Origin: Apricaphanius iberus | Lineage: Eukaryota > Chordata > Actinopteri > Cyprinodontiformes > Aphaniidae | Length of the DNA stretch: 64,000 nt | Assembly (NCBI GenBank): GCA_028564705.1 | Contig: JAPXFQ010002383.1 | Location: 1-64,000, forward strand | Direction: 5' to 3' | In this document: positions 55,401 through 64,000 of the stretch, piece by piece | Layout of the letters: every line of letters starts with the position of its first letter | Numbering within the stretch: the stretch's first letter is position 1 | Made by a program: the position numbers and the translations under genes | Notes under the pieces: model-generated | The model's database searches: none | Told to the model about the DNA's origin: nothing | The model's input: only the letters and a program-made list of their open reading frames with translations

Positions 55401-58264
55401 GTTGGTGTTCATGCGGATATAATTTGTCACCTTGATCAGAACTGTCTCAGTACTGTGATGGGAACGTTATGGTATCATCTAGCTTTAGGTTGTAATATCA
55501 GTTTTTCTAGTCTTCTTACCGGATTCCTTTGGGAGCGTGTCATGAAGTCCTTTTTCTTTCACCAAGGCACAAATTTTGTCCAGAAGTAAGCGTATTTCTT
55601 GTTGATATATCCGACAGTTTTCACAAGGCGATGTTTGTGTTACTCCCTCAGCCATATTGATAAGACTGTAGCCGCTGGCTCGTCAGATCAGTTGTAAAAA
55701 AAGCATAAAATTAATTAAAAAGCCTTGGTTTACTTAAAAGAAGAGAATAAAATCATATCCAAGACGTGTCAAAAAAAAAAAGAATGATTAAAAATGATTA
55801 GAAATTGATTAATATTTGACTAAAGAGGCAAGCAGCAAGAGCAAGCTGAAAACACGTCTGCACTCTTGAGAAGCAGGAAGTAGCTGCGTCCTAAGGTAAT
55901 AATTTGATTTTCTCTTGCTGCATGTAAACACATTGAGTGGGAATCCTTGGTTAGCAATGTTTACCCATTAGCCTGCATTTAGTTTTAAGGGTAACCAAAT
56001 GCTGTTTATCAAACAGGTGGTGCCTGTCATCCCTAATTATATTGCTGCTTCATGTTCAAATAATAACCACCACAATACGATGGATAGTTGTTTAATTTAG
56101 GTCTGCTCTAATTTGTGCTTGGTTAGAGTCTATCATGCCTAGACTCCTTTTCCACCAGGATTACCTGCGTCCAAAATCTAGTCGGTTTGGTCAGTTGGCT
56201 TGGGCCTTTCTCTGCTGGATGTTTTAAACACAAGTGGATCGTGGTTGGTTAGGCAATGTCGAAGTCACTACAGTGAGACGCTCTGCTTGGTTGCTGTGCT
56301 GTGTCAAGAGCGTTAAGACTGTCAGAAGTACAGCTAGCTGAACTGCATTGCTGGCATTTGGCACGTTGAAGCTTGAAAGGCAGGAAAAGCTTGAAAACTT
56401 TATGCAGCCAAAGCACACAAAGCGCCACAGAGACTGTGACGCACCTCTGACTGCCTCAACCATGGACTTCACACGTAATCTTGCCGCTGCTGACACTGCC
56501 ATTTGGGGTGGTGTGAATGCACCATAAGACTGCTTCAAATCCCTGAGAGAAGCAGTTCTTTGTTCTTTTCCAAAAGGACATGGACTACTTTACATTATAA
56601 TTCCAATGCTGTTGCATTTAGGAAAAAAATAGGGTGCAAAGAATGCAGTCTCTGAAGCCCAGAACCCCCTATGTATATCCCATGATCTAAGATTGCCCAG
56701 AAATGCATTGGTTTCTAACTTGGCTTGTGTGTTTTACAATGATATGGTTGATTATTGAGTTTGTTTCCTTGTTCAGTTAGGATTTAGTGCTATTTATTCT
56801 CTCCAAAATGATTAGAAAAAGGTATTACTTGTCATGCCTTTTTCTATTTATCTTCTTGAGAACATCCCCTGTTTGTGCTTAACCCAAGAGTGCTCTGGAC
56901 CTCCTGCGGACGAAATAAAGGGGGGCTGCCATCAGGACGGGAGTGTTTCTGCATATTTGTGTGTGTGAGGTAGAAGAGAGTGAGTAGAGAAAGGCGGGAG
57001 AGGCCATCTGTGTTAGCAGCCTCATTACTAGGCGTGTCAACCAGGCATGCTCTCTGTCAGCGACAGAGCTCAGACAGACACCAGGAGATAATCAGTAGAA
57101 GAAGAAAAGGAGGGGGAGGCGGCACAAGTCTGAAAGAGAAAGGAAGATGTGGTCTTCGAAAGTTGTTAGACATTGAATAAGACATTAATGAAAGATGGAT
57201 GAAATGGGTAGATGGAAAGTCCAGAGGAGCTAAAGAAGAGGATAAGGTTTTTAAGAGAGATGATGACAAAGAAATGGGATAAACTTGAGATATAAAAAAA
57301 ACATGCAACTATCCATAACAACAAGAAGGCTTTAACCTACAATAAATTTGCCCCAGTTTTGCTTGCTGGTAAATTGTATTTACTGAAGATGGTGAATGTT
57401 CATACAAATTTGCTGGAGGTCTTGTTTTGATTTCAGGACAAGAACTACAAACTTTGATGCCTTTTTTTTAATACTGTGTTTTGGGAAGATAGAAGATCCT
57501 GTAATCAAAGACTGTCCAGCAGAGTTTTTCCTTAATCCTGTGTGCTTCAGTCTTATTGAGTTTCTTATTGAGTTTAGTGTTTCGTTTACTGACTTTGTGT
57601 GTGGGTAGACCTGTTTACACAGCTCATTTGACTTCTTTCTGTATTGCAAGAAGGTGGGAGGGCTTGGATGGAAGATGTAGGATTTATAGATTTAAACCAG
57701 AATACTTTTTTGTTTGCTTATGATGCTTTGGCAGTCATGATTAAGTGTCCCCATTTTTGTTTCCTTCTTTTTTCAAACTATAAGTGTTATCCGGTGGTTA
57801 AAATATATGTATATATCGGTGTGGGGAATGAATCCAGATTGTGACTCAACTGGGAAATCAACATTTTTATTTGGCAAATCCATGTGACCTACTCACAATA
57901 TCCACTTCCTACAGAAACCTCATTATGCAGTTTTATATGGCAAAGAACCAGGAAGGTTGGGAAAACTGATTTCCCTGTTGATCTTTATCATATGTTAATG
58001 TAATCACGTCTGCAAAGTGATACAATGATTTGGTTGTTTTTTTTCTTCTATCACAGCATTTAATTGGAAACATTGACCTTTCTGCCGATTGAACATCTTT
58101 AAGTAACTACGACTGGTTTATAATGTTGATTTACCCAAAATGGGCTGTATTCAATGTGATGTGACCTCAAGACTGGTCCTGCAGTGAAGATCCAATTTAG
58201 TTGTTGTAGTTAACAATTTCTAGAGGAAATTAATTTAATTTCATTGTTTGTTTTTAAAATGTGA
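55401..58264. other. Intron-like sequence, nothing firm
   Basis: No convincing exon with splice sites. 56100-56580 has the feel of an old repeat but no ends could be found. Purine-rich sequence lies at 57090-57140. Confidence 0.4.
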
Positions 58265-58536
58265 ATTCTGCATTTGACATAAAGATTAATCTGTCTCATC
58301 CAGATTGATTTGAGAGGTTAAAACCAGGCTGAAAAAGTCTAAGTCTAATTAAATACTTTATACTTTAAAATTAATTCAGGATAAATTATATTCTCATATT
58401 CACATATTAGAACATGATTTATCCTGAATTAATTTTAAAGTATAAAGTATTTAATTAGACTTTTTCAGCCTGGTTTTAACCTTCTCTCAAAAAAAATATG
58501 GTTGAGACAGATTGATCTTTATGTCAAATGCAGAAT
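58265..58536. repeat. 272-bp inverted repeat with ~120-bp arms
   Basis: Arm 58265-58386 and arm 58417-58536 are reverse complements over their full length, apart from a few substitutions and small indels (for example GTCTAAGTCTAATTAA against one GTCTAATTAA). The loop is 30 bases. No short terminal duplication or known transposon end was found. Confidence 0.9.
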
Positions 58537-58661
58537 TATTTTAATAATATTTTCTCCACCTTTGACTTTTACCTAGACACAATGGATTCATTATATCAGT
58601 TAAAGGGGAACCGCAGTTCAGCTATTATCATTATCATTTTTGCTCTCTAAACAATCTAATC

Positions 58662-59001
58662 CAGGAGTCAGCAACCTTTTTGACACTGAGAGCTACTTAA
58701 AAGGTGCTGAGTAATACGGAGGGCTACCTGTACATTACACAGTTGTATGGTTTATATATAGTTATGTGATAATAATAGTAAGTAATAGTACTATGTTGAT
58801 ATGTTATGTATGATCATAGCTCACAAATATTAATAATGATTTAAGACAGGAAACAGATGCATTTCAACATGCAACGCTTCCTTTCTATTAATCTTTCAGT
58901 GCATTCCAATTTTTTACTATTTTTATAAGATGTCCAGAGAGCAACTTATGCTGTCTATGAGAGCACCTCAGTGACCGCATGCACCATGTTGGAGACCCCT
59001 G
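58662..59001. mobile_element. hAT-type MITE with 8-bp target duplication
   Basis: It begins CAGGAGTCAGCAACCTTTTTGA and ends CATGTTGGAGACCCCTG, the CAGGGGTC-type inverted ends of a common fish hAT family. The flanks ATCTAATC (58654-58661) and CTCTAATC (59002-59009) match at 7 of 8 bases, as an 8-bp hAT duplication should. 340 bp, non-coding. Confidence 0.85.
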
Positions 59002-59009
59002 CTCTAATC

Positions 59010-60488
59010 CAGCTATATAAATTGTAATTACCAGCATTTTTACCAGAGGGGAACAAAACTTGAACAGTCAGAACATTTGGGTCATTAGAGTTTGTATGTT
59101 GTACAAGCATGGATTAATGTTTCTGAACTTGTCCTTAGATACAAGGCAGCAATGATATCACCAATGACATTGTGTGAAAGACATTGATCACATGGACACC
59201 AACAGGTGTTTCAATGCCTGGATATTGGATGATCCTTGTAACTGCTAAAATTAGCCAGGAGGTAATTTGAACTGATGTTATGCATCTCCTGACAATTAGA
59301 AAGGCTGTTGTAAGGAAGATTTTTTTGATTGTAAAGGTTTCTATTGCAGGTAGTTATCCTAATTTTAGTTTAAATATTTGTCAACTACAGGACACTGTAC
59401 AAATGAAGTAAACTCATTCAGTTCAACTTCAGCTGCGTGCAGTCTATTTTCCAGAGTTTTTAGAAAGATAAACTGGCCTGCAGCATTACAGGTCCCTCAG
59501 CATACTTGCCCTATTTGGATGAAGGGCTTTTCAAAATCCTTTGCTTAATTCCTGATCCATCTTGAGTGTTTGTTGTCGTAAAGTTCAGTCTTTGTGTCAT
59601 CTGACCATGAGTTCGGTTGAAGATCAATTTGCAATTAGCAATATTCCCCTTCTCTTTTTCTGAGATGATAAAGCCGAGGAGGATTTTTTTTCCCTAACCT
59701 GCTCCCCACATAACTGTTTGCCATGTTGATAGTGTGATTTATTACCCCAAGATACTACTCTTTTCTGAAGTTTTACTCCAGGCAGCCTTTACATTCTTCC
59801 AGCCCGTACATTCTTCCAAAAATAGATTTCGCTCAGTCCACAGTGTTAAACAATTTCTATATTGTTCTGATTGTAGATGTTGGCGAGTTTAAATGAGTAG
59901 CAATTTTCTTGTGGAGATTTTCTGACCTTTAAGCACCTTTGTTGACATCAGTCAGTGATAAAGATTTTTAGCAACCCATAGCTACTGTTTTATATTTAAT
60001 ATTGATTTGCTAGATTTGATTAAGTCTCCTGCACATATTCTTTTCTCAAATTAGTCCCTAATTTGGTTTACCAAAACCCAATATCCAATTATTTTAATGT
60101 ATTTAGTGTGAAAGATTTTTAGAGGCATACAAATACAACTTTCATCTGATTGTGGAAACGGAGTTTCAACTTGTCAGTTCTTTTTGTTTTAACCCTTTCA
60201 TGGAACTACTAAAGGTCTCATTTACTGGTCTTTTAATATTTTTTCTGTGTTCTCTGGTATGAATTAATGGCCTCTGAGACATTTCTGTGAAATTAAATCA
60301 TTACACTCCTTTTTCAACGTGTTCCAGCTCAGCTCAGGAGAGGGTTGAGAGAAACGGCAGGACTTGGTGTCTTGCTCATTAAGATTAATGACATGCACAT
60401 TTCTGTCCTATAACTGGTTAACTGAAACACAACTCCTAAACTCTGTCTGTTTACTAAAATCAGTAAAGGTAATGTAAGACTAAAATCA
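59010..60488. other. Intron-like sequence; possible old Tc1-like scrap
   Basis: 59500-59960 has words found in fish Tc1-like elements read in reverse (TTTGTGTCATCTGACCATGA), but no frame or ends survive. Otherwise unassigned. Confidence 0.35.
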
Positions 60489-60890
60489 AATTCAATTCAA
60501 GATACTTTATTGTCCTGTGTGATCTGAGGTCATAGTTGGATCGAATGCATCCCCACAATAGCATTGGATGGTGTGGGTCAGCTTTCACAGGGAGAGGCTA
60601 ACGGTGAGCTCCAGGTAGGCCAAGTGTCCCGACACAGTGAGGGGCTAGGTCTTAGTATCCTCCCGAAACCGCCTGACAGGGAGAGGCTCCCCCTCTGATG
60701 ATGAAAACGTACTTGGAGATCACATTCTTAAATAACACCATACTTGAACATGTTCTGCCACATTGTGGAGTTGCTAATTCAAAGCTTCTAGTAGCGCTGC
60801 CCTCTCCTGGCCACAAAAAACAATGGAGCGTTCCCGTGGACGGTCCCAAGCCAGGCGGGCAAGGCCATGCATACATTTGTTTCCTGTGAC
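60489..60890. repeat. Unclassified repeat-like segment
   Basis: It starts ATTCAATTCAAGATACTTTATTGTCC, like the reversed 3' end of a fish LINE, and is more GC-rich than its surroundings. No RT or other domain is legible. Confidence 0.35.
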
Positions 60891-62856
60891 CTACAAGGGA
60901 CTGGATTTTTCTGACTTAACTCGTTTTCTTCTCTAATTCATTTCTCTAGCTAATGCTGGGAATGGAGTTTGGATAAAATCTTTACATACTGGATGCTTAA
61001 GCAAATCTGAGTGACCCATTGTACTTAAAAAAACAGTTTGACATGATTTTCGCTGAAGGATACCTTTAAAAAACAGATTTACTCTTGGGTGTCTTGAAAT
61101 TTTTCTTATGTGCTTCTGTTACTGTGTAGCAGGTTGTTAGCTTTATAGCAACACCATGCTGTTAGTTGACTTTTGGTCTTCTCCTTGAAACAGGTCTGTC
61201 CCCTAAAAAGCAAAATATTTATTTATTTAATAAATAAAATCCGGGTCTGTGCATGTGTGTGTGCTAATGTATGTGTGTCCTGGCTGTTTTGTTGGCAGAA
61301 CAGCATTGATAATGGTGAGGAGAAAATCAATAGTTAATTCTACCAGGGACACAATAGCTGCTCTGCCCAGCTCCATTCTAAGATGGGCTTAGACACAGAA
61401 AGAAACAAGGCATGAGTTGATGAATTGGTAAGTGCATGTGTGTGTTCTTGTGGGTGTGTGTTTGCGAGTTCATAGAGGGGGTGTGCATTTGTGTTGGGCA
61501 CCAGCTACAGCATAAAGACTGTTTGCTGTGAGATATGGATTTGCAGGGAACAATATTGAACTTGAAAAATAAATTTAATGAGAGTTTTTGGGTTAAGGTG
61601 CAACATCCTGCAAGGTTTAATTAGATTCCACATTCTGGATACATATTGCTTATAAATCATACCATGAGTCTTGATGAAGTAATATCAGATAAGCAAATTG
61701 TAATGTTTATTCAGTAAAACCTGGATAAAACCTTTACCTCCCCTTAAAGGGAAAAAATGCATTTTACAAAGTCATCCCACATGGTTGTACTCCAACCTTT
61801 ACTTGTCGTTGCTGAAATAGCTAAAATTACCCAGAATAACTGCAACAGTGGACTGTGATGGTTTTGTTCCTGTGACCTTTTCAGATGTTCCAACAAATCT
61901 TAAGCAGCTGTATTCGTAAATTACTTTTCAGCCACGATTTATTTTTCAGTTTACACTGCAGTGAAGAGTGAAGGGCAAATAATACAAAAACTTCTTAGTA
62001 ATGCTGTGGTCAAACATCTTCCCAATTGCTCAATTCCATTTTGGTTGTTAAAATACTTAGGTATGAACATAAAAATATGATCTTTTCTAATTAAGTTATA
62101 TTATTAGGTTGCCAAATGTTTCACAAATGAATTGTTTTGTAATTTTTGATACATCAAACATGCATGTGAGACTTTGTTGCAAATTAAAATTAGATTAGAT
62201 AGAGTTTGTCATATATAAAAGAAATTTCATGGTCAGTTTTGTTTTCTTAATTTTAATCAGATATGCCCTTCAATTGAGTATATCAATTAAACATGAGATA
62301 CACGAGAAGACTGAACAGATCTCAGAGCAATCTGGTAATAAACATAGGGAAGTGGTTTGTGATCATTGTCCCCTGATTTGTTTTAAAAAATATAGTTTGA
62401 CCTGTAAGGAGCTCAGGGAGAAAATACTTTTTTTAAAGTTTTGTGGCCACTATTTGCAGTGGACAGTTCAGTAAGTGGGAGAGAAGTGTGGGAAAGACAT
62501 TTGGCAAGTGTCCACTGCTTGGATTTGAACCAGGGCAGCCACTTTGTGGGCTAAGGCCTCTGAACTTGTGGTGCCTCTCTTAAGAACTACACCCCAAGCA
62601 GAAAGACTTAATTAAATTCACAATTATATTTCCTGCAATAGTGGTAAATCACTCACCAGGACTGCCACCTAAAACAGAGGCTGGAATGTGAGTGGTAGTT
62701 TTCTATGCAACAGCAATCCTTTTGAAGTTAATTTTTATTTTCTCCTTTTGTTGTGTATCTATAATTAAAGTATACTCAAGTTCATTAAAAGCAATTGAGT
62801 AGCCACATGCAACCAAGTTTGAGGCTATGAATAACTTATAACTTTACTGTCAGTAC
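60891..62856. other. Intron-like sequence, nothing recognised
   Basis: AT-rich with short TG-rich stretches (61245-61280, 61435-61490). No exon or named repeat. Confidence 0.4.
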
Positions 62857-63393
62857 TATGGATGCACCGATACTGGTATCGGGTATCGGGGCAGACACCG
62901 TTCTTATGTACTGTATTAGTTACGGTTAAAGTTAACCCATACCATGAACCAATACTTAAAATGTATAAACTCTGCAAACATTTCACAGAAAATGTTTATT
63001 TTTGCTGTGATGGACTGGCGACCTGTCCAGGGTGTACCCCGCTTCTCGGCTGTTGACAGCTGGAGATAGGCACCAGCCCCCCTGGAACCCCTGGAGGACT
63101 AAGCGGTTCAGAGAATGGATGGATGGATGAATGGATGTTTATTTTTCACTTCAAATTTTGGTTTTGTGGTCATTTTTATCAACATTTATTTTTTTCAAAT
63201 CTAAATCCAATCACATGTTGTAACAAGCAGAGAAGAAAATAAAACCAATTCATTACAATTTTTCATTCCATTCCAATTAATTGCATTATTTTGTGGGGTG
63301 GAAGTATCGGTGTTGGTACCCACACCGGCAGGTACTCAAATCTAAGTATCGGTATCGTATTGGTTTGAAAAAAGGGATTTTGTTGCATCCCTA
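62857..63393. mobile_element. hAT-like MITE (ATGCACCGAT family), interrupted
   Basis: The left end TATGGATGCACCGATACTGG and the right end ..GTTGCATCCCTA are inverted, and both inner flanks carry GGTATCGG/CCGATACC-type words. An RTE-like fragment is inserted at 63004-63135. No 8-bp duplication could be matched. Confidence 0.6.
63004..63135 (+). mobile_element. Short RTE-like 3' fragment with 11-bp target duplication
   Basis: GCTGTGATGGACTGGCGACC..GGGTGTACCCCGC, then GATAGGCACCAGCCCCC and ATGG repeats. TGTTTATTTTT occurs on both sides (62993-63003 and 63136-63146). Only 132 bases were inserted, an extreme 5' truncation. Confidence 0.8.
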
Positions 63394-63465
63394 GTGAAGA
63401 GTTACTAAGACCTTAGAGTGCATTTGTGACTGCACATTTTTCAGGAGCTTGCTCTGTGGCACCAT

Positions 63466-63490
63466 GGGGGTGGGGGTGGGGGTGGGGGGG
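63466..63490 (+). repeat. G-run repeat (potential G-quadruplex)
   Basis: GGGGGT repeated three times, then seven G: four G-tracts with single-base loops. Confidence 0.9.
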
Positions 63491-63639
63491 TTCGAAGGAG
63501 TGTTGGTGTGCCTAATCAGCGACTTGCTTCTGTGAATAATCATATCATTTAACCACAAACAAACAGCTGGTAACACAGTTAATGCCGAAAAAAGAAATGT
63601 CTACCATCATCACTTTGACACCCCCTCTAGTCCAGTGCC

Positions 63640-64000
63640 CCGATGCACTGCATCAGGGGTGCCGCCAGAAATTCTGGGCCCTATGGAAACAAAAATTTCT
63701 GGGCCCCCTACATTTTTTACAGATAAAATGTAACCCAATAAACATGCCCTGTATACTTTAAAAAAGATACTTAGCACATTGCATTGTTAAAATGTCTGAT
63801 GAGTAAAAGCCTACAAAAACAAGAAAAAGCTATGGAAATATGTACTTGTTTACATAAAAGGAGAATATTTATCATCTCAATTGCAATTGCAAACACAACA
63901 GAACATAATGTACACATATTGACATATACTTTACGTGAACAAGCTTTAACTGGGTCCAACTGCTCAATCAGGAAACATCAGCTACAACTAACCCATAATT
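63640..64000. repeat. Repeat-like sequence cut by the window end
   Basis: CAGGGGTGCCGCCAGAAATTCTGGGCCC and a second ATTTCTGGGCCCCCT resemble a frequent fish hAT-like repeat. The far end is outside or lost, and the last 250 bases are unassigned AT-rich sequence. Confidence 0.35.

Noticed and set aside
56224..56538. 104-codon minus-strand frame
   Set aside because: No motif, no splice sites of note, composition like its surroundings; probably chance or part of an old repeat.
59500..59960. Tc1-like transposon read on the minus strand
   Set aside because: Only one short phrase is familiar; no frame, ends or duplication could be found, so it is mentioned but not called.

Overview
The window reads as teleost fish DNA dominated by transposable elements. 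The signs are tRNA-headed fish SINEs (one with the TTTACC-type tail of AFC-like SINEs), L2/Maui-type LINEs with GAATT-type 3' repeats, L1/Tx1-type LINEs, a sushi-ichi-type chromodomain Ty3/gypsy element, and Harbinger and hAT MITEs. The AFC-like SINE hints at Ovalentaria (cichlid, medaka and killifish relatives), but the species cannot be named from this sequence. No complete host gene is present.

Layout. 1-12.4 kb holds scattered fossils: a Penelope-like GIY-YIG fragment, L2 pieces with a nested SINE, a tentative piggyBac-like first exon beside two perfect hairpins, Tc1-like scraps and microsatellites. 12.4-31.3 kb is a nested cluster. An L2 on + is split by an L1/Tx1 element on - with a perfect 17-bp target duplication. 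That L1 is itself split by a second L2 with a 7-bp duplication, whose 3' UTR carries a piece of 28S rRNA. A second L1/Tx1 element on - then cuts the first L2; it has a 3.2-kb GC-rich, G-skewed 3' UTR and an LTR-like insertion. Next to its 5' junction lie three tandem, almost perfect 94-bp palindromes. 34.0-38.7 kb is a sushi-type gypsy element with both LTRs and a CATGA duplication. 45.2-50.8 kb is a second, unrelated gypsy element on -, with both LTRs and a complete-looking gag-pol -1 frameshift signal.

Host signals. On -, two exons at 40779-39831 begin a protein whose last residues match the conserved start of the transporter domain of SLC32/VIAAT (vesicular GABA/glycine transporter). The rest of that gene is not seen in the window. 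On +, a signal-peptide first exon at 51513-51591 with a GTGAGT donor follows a GC-rich leader. Everything from 51.6 to 64 kb is probably its first intron, holding MITEs, a 272-bp inverted repeat and simple repeats.

Most of the coding sequence belongs to selfish elements and is broken. The best-preserved functional signals are cis-acting RNA features of the two gypsy elements: a self-priming-type primer site in one and a slippery site plus stem-loop in the other. All family assignments come from motifs read by eye.
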